From Citrobacter telavivensis (GTDB lineage Bacteria > Pseudomonadota > Gammaproteobacteria > Enterobacterales > Enterobacteriaceae): a stretch of 64,000 bases of DNA. The position numbers and the translations under genes were made by a program. The DNA is taken from assembly GCA_009363175.1 (NCBI GenBank), contig CP045205.1:2852001-2916000 (forward strand). The letters are read 5' to 3'. Below the pieces are notes generated by a model. It worked only from the letters and a program-made list of their open reading frames with translations, made no database searches and was not told where the DNA came from. Positions 17,801 to 26,929 of this stretch are shown piece after piece; the stretch's first letter is position 1; each line of letters starts with the position of its first letter.

Positions 17801-18706
17801 TTACTGAGACCATTCAGTTTTACCTCGCCCGGTGTTTTTTGCTTTATACAACGCTTCATCGACGCGTTTGATAAACGCACTGGTTTTTTCGTCTTTATTT
17901 TTAATGCCCAGCCCGATACTTATTGATAATGTGTTTTCTTCATCAATGGCGATTTTTGACGTATCATGCATAATCATGCTGGCATAGGTTGATAGTAATT
18001 TGGGATTTGCATTTTTTACCATAATGGCAAACTCCTCCCCGCCAATTCTTGTGGGTATGCAATTTTCTGATGAACAGGTGGAAAGTAATTTCCCAAACTT
18101 TCTGAGTGTTTCGTCACCTTTTACATGTCCGTATTGGTCATTAATCTTTTTAAAATGATCAATGTCAATTAAGATGAGACCCAGAGAAGGATAGGACAGG
18201 TCATGAATGGTGTTGATAAAAAAACGTCTGTTGGGTAGTTGCGTCAAATCATCGTATTTTGAAATTGTATTAGCCAGGGCATAGAGTTTTTCCAGGTCGC
18301 GTATTTTTTTATACCCCGAAATACAGACGAGAAAAATCCCCGCTAAGCGTAAAAAATTTTTCAGATAGCTGAGCCAGTGAGGCTGAAAGACGAGTTGTTC
18401 CGAAAACTCAAGCGTGGCGCCTGCCAGCCAGATGAGCAGGCCCGATCTCAACAGTACACTGTGTTTTGTGTACGCAGAAAATTTCCCGGTAAGATAAAGT
18501 GCCATCAACAGAAACAGAACAAGTGTTAGATCAAAATAAGTTTGTGGGTTTTGAAGGGCGCTACCAAAATAAACCGGTGGATAATTCCACCAGTTAACAT
18601 AGAAAATAACAGCGATTATCAATATTCCCAACGCAAAGAGTATTAATGAACGTTTTGAGCCGTGACTACCTTTAGGTTCGCCTGGATATTGTAAAGAAAA
18701 ATTCAT
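17801..18706 (-). CDS. Membrane-bound GGDEF diguanylate cyclase
   Basis: 301 aa. About five predicted membrane segments in residues 19-140 (LILFALGILIIAVIFYV, FDLTLVLFLLMALYLTG, LLIWLAGATLEF, FLRLAGIFLVCISGY), then a GGDEF domain from about residue 150 with YDDLTQLPNRRFF, LILIDIDHFKKINDQYGHVKGD and active-site IGGEEF. The catalytic site is complete, so c-di-GMP synthesis is likely. No RxxD I-site precedes GGEEF, so product inhibition at that site is not expected. The signal sensed by the membrane part is unknown. Neighbouring DNA is AT-rich. Confidence 0.88.
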   Translation of the reverse strand: MNFSLQYPGEPKGSHGSKRSLILFALGILIIAVIFYVNWWNYPPVYFGSALQNPQTYFDLTLVLFLLMALYLTGKFSAYTKHSVLLRSGLLIWLAGATLEFSEQLVFQPHWLSYLKNFLRLAGIFLVCISGYKKIRDLEKLYALANTISKYDDLTQLPNRRFFINTIHDLSYPSLGLILIDIDHFKKINDQYGHVKGDETLRKFGKLLSTCSSENCIPTRIGGEEFAIMVKNANPKLLSTYASMIMHDTSKIAIDEENTLSISIGLGIKNKDEKTSAFIKRVDEALYKAKNTGRGKTEWSQ

Positions 18707-19795
18707 TAGTATGCCTGCGAAAGCGTCTTTTTATAGCTATTGAGTGCGAACATTTTGATTTCTCCTGACGTCACTTTTCTCGTTTGCAATAAGCATACTG
18801 TATAAAAGACCAATGATAGCATTTGGCTATTGGAAGGTAAATATCGATCGTTGTTATCGATTAATAATAACGATCAATTGCTTATTTTCAATTGTTGAAT
18901 TCTATCGATAGGTGAAACTCATGATATTTTGTATCTATACTTCCATTTCTGATTCTATTATTGGAATAAAATATCAATGTAACAAAAATTGTAGGGTTTA
19001 AATGTTGGCGCTGTCGTGGGATGGTTTTGTAAATATGACTATTGAAGAATGCCTGACCTGAGAGTGGTGTGTAAGCATCCCGCATAGGCGTCCCATTCAC
19101 ATTTAGCGATCGTCCGGCATACTCACTTTGCCAACGAAGGAGAGCGCTATGCGTAACACTCAGTTTTATTGAGCTTCAGGTCATGCCGGCATTCATTGAT
19201 GATTTTCTTTGCCTGAACAATATCGTTGAATCAATGTTCACGCATAGCACCGAACGCACGCTACACCCAGGGGGATTTTCTGGTGACAGATGATAATCAA
19301 TTCAGGTGTGTGGCGTAAAAATATCAGTCCATCCTTTCTGAAACTTTCAATTGATTAAAGCCTGTCATTTAATAATGGTGGTGATTTATTTTTATTGGAC
19401 TGTATTAATATCAATGTTAATTATTCTTTATGCAATTAATGGGTATTGGTTAAGTTGTTATCTTTAGATTAATATGGAATCGGTTGTTGTTTTTTTATTC
19501 TTTTGTTTCCAGTTTGTAAATTATGAGATAAGCATAGAGTTGTCTTTTTCAATTAAAAAACAACATGATACGGTTTGCTTTGCGCGTGAGTTCCCGTCTT
19601 GTTTCAGAATGTCAATGTTTTTTTGAGATAATGAACACGTTAAAGTCCTCTCCCTTTCTGCCGATAGATACGCTGGCACATGTTCAAAACATGATCAATT
19701 TCAATATGTTAGCTTGACTCCGTCCTTGGGTGGAACGTTCCCGGTATTGTTCTGATTTTTTCACCGGGTGGCAGGGAAAAGGTGACTTTTTTTGT
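18707..19795. other. Long AT-rich intergenic region before the chemoreceptor
   Basis: About 1.1 kb without an intact gene. Most is AT-rich with short stop-filled frames. One portion near 19150-19260 on the minus strand shows weak traces of a decayed IS3-type transposase (listed separately). The chemoreceptor promoter should lie near the right end, but no clear sigma28 (TAAA...GCCGATAA) promoter is seen; GCCGATA at 19660-19666 is the only partial match. Confidence 0.5.
19160..19262 (-). pseudogene. Possible remnant of an IS3-family transposase C-terminus
   Basis: Read on the minus strand, a short segment translates as AFGAMREH-stop-FNDIVQAKKIINECRHDLKL. Its layout (x-A-K/R-x-I-I-x-E-W/C-R-x-D-L/Y) recalls the C-terminal stretch of IS3-family OrfB that follows the last catalytic Glu. 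It carries an internal stop and no intact flanks. Short and low certainty; chance similarity is possible. Confidence 0.2.
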
Positions 19796-21481
19796 ATGAG
19801 ACAGCAGATGAAAATAAATAATTTTGGTGTTGGTACCCGAATGGGGGCTGGCTTCAGTATTGTTCTCACCCTTGTCGTTATTATGGCTGTAACGGGTATC
19901 GTTAAATTAAACGGCATATTGAAGGAGACCCATGCTATTACGGACAGGTTGCTGGTTCTGGAGCGACTCACGGGAGCGTGGGGGGCGGCAATTGACTATA
20001 ACGGCGCGATGGGGCTGTCTGTGCTGACTTCCTCTGATGAGGGAATTAAAAAATTTGCCCAGTCAAAAATGAAAGTGGTGACAGAGCGCGTGAGTGCCAT
20101 TCAGAAGGAACTGACAGAATTAATTGTCTCTGATACGGGTAAGTCACTCCTGGCGACCGTGGCTGATAAAAGAAAACTGTACATTGATATTCGCAATGAG
20201 GCGATTCGCATCAGCGAACAAGGGAATGGTGACGCCACCAATGCATTTATTCGCGAGAAACTCATTCCCGCCATGGAGGTCTATTCCGGCAGCGTAAAAG
20301 CACTGGAAGATTACGATAAAGCACAAATTGATGAAGCCGCTGATTCCATTCAGGGGAATGGCTCGGCAGCAATTCAGGCTCTGATTGTTCTTGGTGTCAT
20401 CGCTATTCTCGTCGGCAGTCTGTTGGCGTGGTTTATCACTCGCGGGATAACTCGCCCATTGTTGTCTGCCGTTCATGTGGCCCGGGAAGTGGCGTCCGGT
20501 AATCTGGGCATCGAGGTTAAAGTGGAATCCCGAGACCAGCTTGGACAACTGATGCTCTCCCTGAGGGAAATGACGGAGAGTCTGCGTAATACAGTACGCA
20601 AAGTCCGTGAAGGGGCCGACAGCATAGCGTTAGCCGCGGCTGAAATTAATAGTGGTAACACCGATCTGGCATCTCGCACGGAAGAGCAAGCGGCAGGAGT
20701 GGAAGAGACCGCCTCGACTCTGGAAGAGCTGACGGCAACGATTAACAATACAGCAGCAAATACGGCGCAGGCGCATCGTTACGTGAGTGAGACAGCATCT
20801 GTCGTGAAACAGAATGGCGCAGTGATGAGTGAAGTGTCTTCCCGAATGCAGGAAATTTACGATTCCTCATCAAAAATGGCTGACATCATCCAGGTTATTG
20901 ATGGTATAGCCTTCCAGACCAATATTCTGGCGCTGAATGCTGCAGTGGAAGCCGCGCGAGCGGGTGAGTCCGGACGTGGTTTTGCTGTGGTGGCTGGAGA
21001 AGTCCGTACACTGGCGCAACGCAGTGCGTCAGCGGCTCGTGAAATTAAGGAATTGATCGATGACTCTGTCTCCCGAATTGCCTCTGGCCGCAACCTGGTT
21101 GAAAAAGCAGATGGCGGCATGACGGGAATTGTTACCAACGTCCAGAACATGACTCAACTGATTGAGGAAATCGCGCAAGCGAGCCGGGAGCAGAGTGATG
21201 GGATTGCTCAAATCAACAGTGCGATGGGACAGATTGATACCACCACACAGCAGAATGCCGCGCTCGTTGAAGAGTCAGCCGCCGCAGCCTCTTCAATGCT
21301 GGAGCAATCCCGTGTACTCCAGGATATGGTCAGCGTGTTCAGTCTGAATGAGGAAGGAAAACAAGCCGCAAACATGGCCTCAGAAAAACGTGTTAGTCAC
21401 CTGAGGGAAAGGAATAATGGCGAAAAATATGTGTTGTCCAAAAAGATAGCTTCGGAAACAGACAACTGGGAAACTTTCTGA
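19796..21481 (+). CDS. Methyl-accepting chemotaxis protein ending in the CheR/CheB pentapeptide
   Basis: 561 aa from ATG 19796 (AAGGTGA about 12 bp upstream; ATG 19808 is an alternative). TM1 FSIVLTLVVIMAVTGIV, periplasmic four-helix-type sensor domain (about 45-190), TM2 ALIVLGVIAILVGSLLAWFI, HAMP, and a signalling domain with the hairpin tip DIIQVIDGIAFQTNILALNAAVEAARAG. The last five residues are NWETF, the tether for CheR/CheB found on Tar and Tsr, so it is a high-abundance-type receptor able to assist methylation of others. The ligand is unknown. It stands alone and is followed by a terminator. Confidence 0.93.
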   Translation: MRQQMKINNFGVGTRMGAGFSIVLTLVVIMAVTGIVKLNGILKETHAITDRLLVLERLTGAWGAAIDYNGAMGLSVLTSSDEGIKKFAQSKMKVVTERVSAIQKELTELIVSDTGKSLLATVADKRKLYIDIRNEAIRISEQGNGDATNAFIREKLIPAMEVYSGSVKALEDYDKAQIDEAADSIQGNGSAAIQALIVLGVIAILVGSLLAWFITRGITRPLLSAVHVAREVASGNLGIEVKVESRDQLGQLMLSLREMTESLRNTVRKVREGADSIALAAAEINSGNTDLASRTEEQAAGVEETASTLEELTATINNTAANTAQAHRYVSETASVVKQNGAVMSEVSSRMQEIYDSSSKMADIIQVIDGIAFQTNILALNAAVEAARAGESGRGFAVVAGEVRTLAQRSASAAREIKELIDDSVSRIASGRNLVEKADGGMTGIVTNVQNMTQLIEEIAQASREQSDGIAQINSAMGQIDTTTQQNAALVEESAAAASSMLEQSRVLQDMVSVFSLNEEGKQAANMASEKRVSHLRERNNGEKYVLSKKIASETDNWETF

Positions 21482-21496
21482 GCACTATAAAAATGA

Positions 21497-21524
21497 AAAA
21501 TCCACGCAATTGCGTGGATTTTAT
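21497..21524. terminator. Bidirectional hairpin terminator after the chemoreceptor gene
   Basis: AAAATCCACGCAATTGCGTGGATTTTAT forms a long A/T-flanked stem. The same 28 bases recur exactly at 25639-25666, and a variant at 6623-6648. It serves the chemoreceptor (plus). Confidence 0.8.
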
Positions 21525-21627
21525 CGTTTAATCAGGTGGACAAATTTACTGTGCCACTACAGCCTGATGTTGTGCCGGCGTTCTCAAACCGGTTCTCACA
21601 CTCAAAGCAGGATCCTACCTCACGCTG

Positions 21628-22797
21628 TTAGCCAGATAGCGTGCTATATGCTGACTTAAGATTTTCCATTGCCTGAACCAGGACTGAACGAGAACATCCC
21701 ACATTGATCCTCATATGTTTCTCCCCGCCAGGACCGTACTGAATTCCAGGAGAAAGGCCCAGTTGTGCATCTTTAATGAAAAATGAGGCCAGTTCTTCGT
21801 CATCCAACCCCAGTTTTTCAGCATTCAAAAATAATAAATAAGATGCCCCGCCATAGATTACTGAGATTTTAGGGCAGTAGCGTTCAATTGATTGTTTCAC
21901 AAAATTAACATTTCCAGCGAGGTAGACTCGTAACTCCTGATACCAGTCGTCACAATAGGTGTACGCTGAAAATATAGCTGACTGCTGAAGATAATTGGTT
22001 TCCGCGAGGTGACAGCGGTCAAGAAAACGATAGAGTTTATCTCGTAATTGCCGGTTCTTTATAATCATAAACCCGCCCTGAATCCCTGGCGTATTAAATG
22101 TTTTGCCCGTGGAGTGCAGGACGACAGATTGGTTTTCCATATCGTCATCGATATTAAAAAAGGGGATGTGCTTTTTATCTGTCAATGTTAGATCGCAATG
22201 CACTTCATCCGAGATGACAATTACGCCTTCTTCGTGACAAAAACGTTTTATCTTTAAAAGTATCTCTCTGCCCCACACAACCCCGCCGGGGTTGTGTGGG
22301 GAAACGAACAAAAATAGTTTGGATTTTTTCAATTTTTCTCTGAAATCATCCCAGTTAATATCATAGGTTCCATCATTCTCAATGAGCGGAGACTGGAGTA
22401 AATGACGATAACTACCAGGCACAAAATTCCGATATGGATCATATACCGGAGTGAGCGTCAGTATGTTATCACCAGGCTCCGTCAGCGCTAGTAGAGTTAA
22501 AACCACCGTTTTTATCACGCCGGGAATAAAATGTAACCATTCCTCATTAAGCAGGCAGTCATACTGTTTTTGATACCAGTGAATGACAGACTCCTTCCAG
22601 CCCGGATAATCCATGTTGTAACCCTGCACAGGCTGAGATAAAACCGTAGCCAGTTCTGTTTGAATAGCCTGTGGGGTTTTGAAATCCATATCTGCAATCC
22701 ATAACGGGATGATATCTTCCGTGCCGAACATTTTTTTCATTTGTCCGATTTTGCGGCTAACAGGATCTCTGTCGATGACACTATCAAATAAAGACAT
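21628..22797 (-). CDS. MalY/PatB-type PLP-dependent C-S lyase (aminotransferase class I fold)
   Basis: 389 aa, fold-type I PLP enzyme. Family features: PLWIADMDFKTP near the N-terminus, QGYNMDYPGW, SPHNPGG, DEVHCDL and the PLP Lys in STGKTFNTPGIQGGF (about residue 236), ending MRINVGCSRSVL. This group cleaves C-S bonds of cystathionine and S-substituted cysteines to pyruvate, ammonia and a thiol; some members (E. coli MalY) have regulatory roles. It is downstream of the NhaC-type transporter gene (gap about 50 bp), suggesting an uptake-and-cleavage pair. Noticeably AT-richer than the surrounding backbone genes. Confidence 0.85.
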   Translation of the reverse strand: MSLFDSVIDRDPVSRKIGQMKKMFGTEDIIPLWIADMDFKTPQAIQTELATVLSQPVQGYNMDYPGWKESVIHWYQKQYDCLLNEEWLHFIPGVIKTVVLTLLALTEPGDNILTLTPVYDPYRNFVPGSYRHLLQSPLIENDGTYDINWDDFREKLKKSKLFLFVSPHNPGGVVWGREILLKIKRFCHEEGVIVISDEVHCDLTLTDKKHIPFFNIDDDMENQSVVLHSTGKTFNTPGIQGGFMIIKNRQLRDKLYRFLDRCHLAETNYLQQSAIFSAYTYCDDWYQELRVYLAGNVNFVKQSIERYCPKISVIYGGASYLLFLNAEKLGLDDEELASFFIKDAQLGLSPGIQYGPGGEKHMRINVGCSRSVLVQAMENLKSAYSTLSG

Positions 22798-22848
22798 ATT
22801 TATTACACCGATATCTTTTAGGTTAATTTCGGTAATACTCTCTGTAAA

Positions 22849-24297
22849 TCAGGAAGCTGTTGTATATTCAGGATCATCATTCGGCTCATAGCGTGCAATG
22901 CCAATACCCGTGGCCGCCCACAGTAAAGCAAAGAACACACCGCTGTAACATAAAATAGCCCATGGAAGATAATCGAGTGTGGCCACGTCCAGCATGGTGG
23001 CACAATACACCCCGGAAGCTGACCATGGAATAATCGGCTCAACCACCGTTCCAGCATCTTCCGTTGTTCGTGAAAGATTTTTTGTTGCCAGTCCTCGTCT
23101 TTTATATTCCTCTTTGAAGGCATCACCACACAGCAGCAAAGGTAATGTTCCATTTGCAGTGCAGGCACAAATAGTAAAGGCGCACACAATCGTTGTTAAT
23201 ACCAATCTGAACGTTGATTTTACTCCTTTTGTCAGTGCCCGGATGACTGTGTGAAGTGAGCCTGTCGCACTCATGGCGCCTGCAAAACTGAATGCACTAA
23301 AAACCGTAACGAAGCTGCTGAACATCGAGATTGCGCCACCTCGTTCCAGCAGACGTGGAAGATCTGAAGACAAAGAAGCAATATTCGCTCCCTCAGCCAT
23401 GCTTAATCGGAATCCACTCACCACAGATTCGCCAACCGACGACGGAGCAAATGACTGAACTACAAGAGCCAGGATTACCGATACCAGCGTGGAAAGAAAG
23501 AGCATAGGAATAGGGGGTTTTTTGGTCAGGGAGCCGTAAAGCACCATAACAGGCGGCAACAGAAGCAGGATATTGAAATGATAGACTTTTGCGATTGACG
23601 TCATCAAAACAATAATGGTGTCTGGCGTTGTTGCGGTTGTGTCGATATTGAGTCCCATATACGCATAAACGATGCAGCACAAAATAAAACCGGGTCCAGT
23701 TGTCCAGAGCAGATGCCCAATATGGGAGTATAAATTGACACCTGCTGCTAATGCAGCCATGTTTGTGGAATCTGAAACAGGTGATAATTTATCCCCAAAC
23801 CAGCATCCTGAAACAATTGCGCCTGCGGCAATTGCTAACGGTATATTCAGGCCAATGGCCACACCAATCATAGCAATACCGATTGTACCCATTGATCCCC
23901 ACGAGGTACCAGTGCATACAGAAATGAGTGCTCCTAAAAAGAATGCAGAGATGTAAAAGTATTGCGGATTAATGATTTTAAGTCCGTAATATATCATCAT
24001 CGGTATCGTCCCTGATACCATCCATGCTCCGATTAAAAAACCGATACTTGCCACAATTAAAATAACAGGCAAGGCTTCAGAAATTTTCTCACAAATCGAA
24101 TTCAGTATATCGTCCCACGTATAACCGTGAGCAATAGCGACAAATGAGGCAGCGGCTGTACCTAAAAGAATCATGGGTTCCGCACGAATATCAAATACAA
24201 AATATCCAATGCTTATTGCAGTTAGCATGACGATCATAGGGAACAGCGACCAGAAAAAAGAAGGCTGTCGCTTATCTTTTAGCTTATTATATATCAT
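22849..24297 (-). CDS. NhaC-family Na+/H+ antiporter-type transporter
   Basis: 482 aa, polytopic membrane protein with about 11-12 hydrophobic segments. NhaC features: CTGTSWGSMGTIGIAMIG, GAIVSGCWFGDKLSPVSDSTNMAALAAGV, and the C-terminal TTEDAGTVVEPIIPWSASGVY. The family includes Na+/H+ antiporters and organic-acid exchangers such as MleN. Next to a C-S lyase gene, transport of an amino acid, its product or counter-ion is more likely than pH control, but this is inference. Probably co-transcribed with the lyase from a promoter in 24298-24395. Confidence 0.88.
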   Translation of the reverse strand: MIYNKLKDKRQPSFFWSLFPMIVMLTAISIGYFVFDIRAEPMILLGTAAASFVAIAHGYTWDDILNSICEKISEALPVILIVASIGFLIGAWMVSGTIPMMIYYGLKIINPQYFYISAFFLGALISVCTGTSWGSMGTIGIAMIGVAIGLNIPLAIAAGAIVSGCWFGDKLSPVSDSTNMAALAAGVNLYSHIGHLLWTTGPGFILCCIVYAYMGLNIDTTATTPDTIIVLMTSIAKVYHFNILLLLPPVMVLYGSLTKKPPIPMLFLSTLVSVILALVVQSFAPSSVGESVVSGFRLSMAEGANIASLSSDLPRLLERGGAISMFSSFVTVFSAFSFAGAMSATGSLHTVIRALTKGVKSTFRLVLTTIVCAFTICACTANGTLPLLLCGDAFKEEYKRRGLATKNLSRTTEDAGTVVEPIIPWSASGVYCATMLDVATLDYLPWAILCYSGVFFALLWAATGIGIARYEPNDDPEYTTAS

Positions 24298-24395
24298 TTT
24301 TTTTGCATTCCTGATGCTATTTTATATGGGTAGAGGTTCAGAAATAGATGTGTGTTCGCTAATGCTTTTTAAACAATCATAGATGTTCCTGGTGA

Positions 24396-25334
24396 TTATA
24401 TCGACTGATATCTGCGCTCCTGACTAAGCTTGCGATACTCTTTGGGTGCCATACCAACATGATTTTTAAAAATGCTGTAGAATCGACTACTGGACGTAAA
24501 ACCTGCTAGCATTGCAATATCCAGAATTGTTTTATCGGTATCACTTAATAATGCACGCACATGGTTAATACGTAAGGCCATAATGTATTGCTTGATAGAC
24601 AATTGCATTGCTCCTTTAAATATTCCCATGGCGTAGTTAGCATTTAACTTCACGTGGTCTGCGATATCGTTTACCGTGAGTTGTTTATCACAGTTTGCAG
24701 CAATAAATTCGAGCATTTGGCTGACATAAAATTGAGCATGTCGCGAGGTACCATTCAGAAGTGTATAAGACGCTTTACTGACTGATACCGGAGCCCAACC
24801 GGATAAACTAAAACGCTTCAGCATCAGCGCAATCTCATCAATAGCCAGTTGACGAATGTGGGTGCTTTTGCTGTTCAGTTCATGTTGCCAGCGCTGGACC
24901 TCAATGACGCTGAGTTGCTGCACAGCCTGGGACTGTATTACTCGGCCGTGCGTAACATGATTAACCAACTCTCGATCCAAAGGCCACGATAAAAATAAGT
25001 GCATAGGTAGATTAAAAATCGCCATTTTCTGACAGTGACCCGGATCGGTTAACTGGTGCGGTGTACAGGCCCAGAATAACGTCACATGTCCTTGATGAAT
25101 CTTGATCGCTTCATCATTGATCAAATACTCCACATCACCATCGAATGGGATATTGATTTCAATCTGTCCATGCCAGTGACTGTATGACATTGCCAGCGGA
25201 GCACGAAGTTCGATATCCATCTTCTGTGACTCGGAATACAAGGCCAGAGGACTTTTGGTTTGCTTGTCATAACTACGGCACATATGGGGATCATACGGTA
25301 ACCGTGGGAAGTTTTTATCCGCCATAGCCATCAC
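24396..25334 (-). CDS. MelR-like AraC-family regulator
   Basis: 312 aa. Closely resembles E. coli MelR along its whole length: DKQTKSPLALYSESQKM, SYSHWHGQIEINIPFDGDVEYLIN (cupin ligand domain), GHVTLFWACTPHQLTDPG, FNLPMHLFLSWPLDREL, SRHAQFYVSQMLEFIA, then the two-HTH AraC domain (NDIADHVKLNANYAMGIFKG; DIAMLAGFTSSSRFYSIFKN) and KEYRKLSQERR. No melAB genes are nearby; instead it adjoins the NhaC and C-S lyase genes. It is therefore a MelR paralogue probably controlling them, with an unknown effector. Starts with near-tandem ATGs (25334, 25331). Confidence 0.85.
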   Translation of the reverse strand: MMAMADKNFPRLPYDPHMCRSYDKQTKSPLALYSESQKMDIELRAPLAMSYSHWHGQIEINIPFDGDVEYLINDEAIKIHQGHVTLFWACTPHQLTDPGHCQKMAIFNLPMHLFLSWPLDRELVNHVTHGRVIQSQAVQQLSVIEVQRWQHELNSKSTHIRQLAIDEIALMLKRFSLSGWAPVSVSKASYTLLNGTSRHAQFYVSQMLEFIAANCDKQLTVNDIADHVKLNANYAMGIFKGAMQLSIKQYIMALRINHVRALLSDTDKTILDIAMLAGFTSSSRFYSIFKNHVGMAPKEYRKLSQERRYQSI

Positions 25335-25433
25335 TCCAGATCAACAGCCAAAGAACATTCTCTGTGAAGCATTTTTTTAAAGCTTACCTGAAAACACTCC
25401 CGACTTTACCTACATTCCATACAATTTATTCCC

Positions 25434-25477
25434 GGAAACTCAGATTTATGTGTAACTGATTAGCGATCTGAGTTTCC
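25434..25477. repeat. Inverted repeat with 12-bp arms upstream of the MelR-like gene
   Basis: GGAAACTCAGAT (25434-25445) and ATCTGAGTTTCC (25466-25477) are perfect reverse complements separated by 20 nt. There is no T-run to make it a terminator. It begins 100 bp upstream of the regulator start, so it may be a cruciform, a binding-site pair or the remnant end of a small mobile repeat. Confidence 0.75.
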
Positions 25478-25638
25478 AGGAGAAAATAGGTCATCAAGTG
25501 ATGTTGACGTTGATGTTTGCTGCATTTCAGGCAAATCACAGATCAGGGGGGGCAGGGACGTCTACCCGTTGATGTGAAGATGAACAATATGACGAAGAGC
25601 AGCGTTCAGCGAGGAATTCAGGGGGGTATTGAAAATAT

Positions 25639-25666
25639 AAAATCCACGCAATTGCGTGGATTTTAT
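25639..25666. terminator. Terminator downstream of ychF
   Basis: Exact second copy of the 28-base AAAATCCACGC/GCGTGGATTTT hairpin found at 21497-21524, 55 bp after the ychF stop codon on the minus strand. Confidence 0.8.
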
Positions 25667-25721
25667 AAGATTTATTAATCTTCATGAGGCTCAATGAAAC
25701 CTCATGAGACAACAAATTTCT

Positions 25722-26813
25722 TTAGACGTTGAACAGGAAGTTCATCACATCGCCATCTTTAACGATGTAATCTTTCCCTTCGGCACGCATCTTACCGGCT
25801 TCTTTCGCGCCCTGTTCACCTTTGTAGGTGATGAAGTCGTCAAACGCGATGGTCTGTGCGCGGATAAAGCCTTTCTCAAAGTCAGTATGGATTTTGCCCG
25901 CTGCCTGCGGAGCCGTCGCGCCGACAGGGATGGTCCATGCACGCACTTCTTTCACGCCTGCGGTGAAGTAGGTTTGCAGATTCAGCAGCTTATAACCAGC
26001 ACGGATCACACGGTTCAGGCCTGGTTCTTCCAGCCCCAGTTCCTGCATGAATTCGTCGCGCTCGTCATCATCCAGTTCGGCGATGTCGGCTTCAACAGCT
26101 GCACAAACCGGAACCACGACGGAACCTTCTTTCGCGGCAATTTCACGCACCTGATCGAGATATGGGTTGTTCTCGAAACCGTCTTCGTTGACGTTAGCGA
26201 TATACATGGTTGGTTTCAGAGTCAGGAAGCTCAGGTAGCGGATCGCCGCTTTGTCTTCTTCCGTCAGATCCAGAGAACGCAGCATGCCGGCTTCAGAGAG
26301 TTGCGGCAGGCATTTTTCCAGTGCCGCCAGTTCGGCTTTCGCATCTTTATCGCCGCCTTTGGCTTTCTTCTGCACGCGGTGAATTGCGCGTTCGCAGGTA
26401 TCGAGATCCGCCAGAGCCAGCTCGGTGTTGATAACGTCAATATCTTCCGCCGGGTTCACTTTGCCCGATACGTGAATGATGTTGTCGTTTTCGAAGCAGC
26501 GAACCACGTGGCCGATCGCTTCGGTTTCACGAATGTTGGTCAGGAACTGGTTACCCAGACCTTCACCTTTGGATGCGCCTTTAACCAGACCGGCAATATC
26601 AACAAATTCCATTGTGGTCGGCAGGATACGCTGCGGTTTGACGATCTCAGCCAACTGGTCCAGACGCGGGTCGGGCATCGGCACGACGCCGGTATTCGGC
26701 TCAATCGTACAGAATGGGAAGTTTGCCGCTTCAATACCGGCTTTGGTCAGCGCGTTGAACAGGGTGGATTTCCCGACGTTGGGCAAACCGACGATACCGC
26801 ATTTGAATCCCAT
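25722..26813 (-). CDS. ychF: YchF (OLA1-type) ribosome-associated ATPase
   Basis: 363 aa, same length as E. coli YchF. P-loop GLPNVGKSTLFNALT at the N-terminus, G3-like DIAGLVKGASKGEGLGN, G4-like motif ANVNEDGFENN (non-canonical, hence the ATP rather than GTP preference known for the family), and a C-terminal TGS domain (YFTAGVKEVRAWTIPVG). Binds ribosomes and catalase-type partners and is linked to oxidative stress. Upstream of it on the same strand is pth, as in E. coli. Confidence 0.98.
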   Translation of the reverse strand: MGFKCGIVGLPNVGKSTLFNALTKAGIEAANFPFCTIEPNTGVVPMPDPRLDQLAEIVKPQRILPTTMEFVDIAGLVKGASKGEGLGNQFLTNIRETEAIGHVVRCFENDNIIHVSGKVNPAEDIDVINTELALADLDTCERAIHRVQKKAKGGDKDAKAELAALEKCLPQLSEAGMLRSLDLTEEDKAAIRYLSFLTLKPTMYIANVNEDGFENNPYLDQVREIAAKEGSVVVPVCAAVEADIAELDDDERDEFMQELGLEEPGLNRVIRAGYKLLNLQTYFTAGVKEVRAWTIPVGATAPQAAGKIHTDFEKGFIRAQTIAFDDFITYKGEQGAKEAGKMRAEGKDYIVKDGDVMNFLFNV

Positions 26814-26929
26814 GATTTAAATCACCTTAATATCTTGATAATCAACCTGTTGCAGAGAACAGATTGTAGAAATGGAAATAACTCTGCCTATTATACACGG
26901 CGTACGGCAAAAATGCCGCACATCACTGC

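Larger units (their letters stand above)
25335..25721. other. Intergenic stretch between the MelR-like gene and ychF
   Basis: No gene seen. It holds a perfect 12-bp inverted repeat (25434-25445 / 25466-25477), upstream of the MelR-like gene, and the ychF terminator (25639-25666). It marks the right border of accessory block 1, where E. coli-like order resumes with ychF. Confidence 0.6.
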
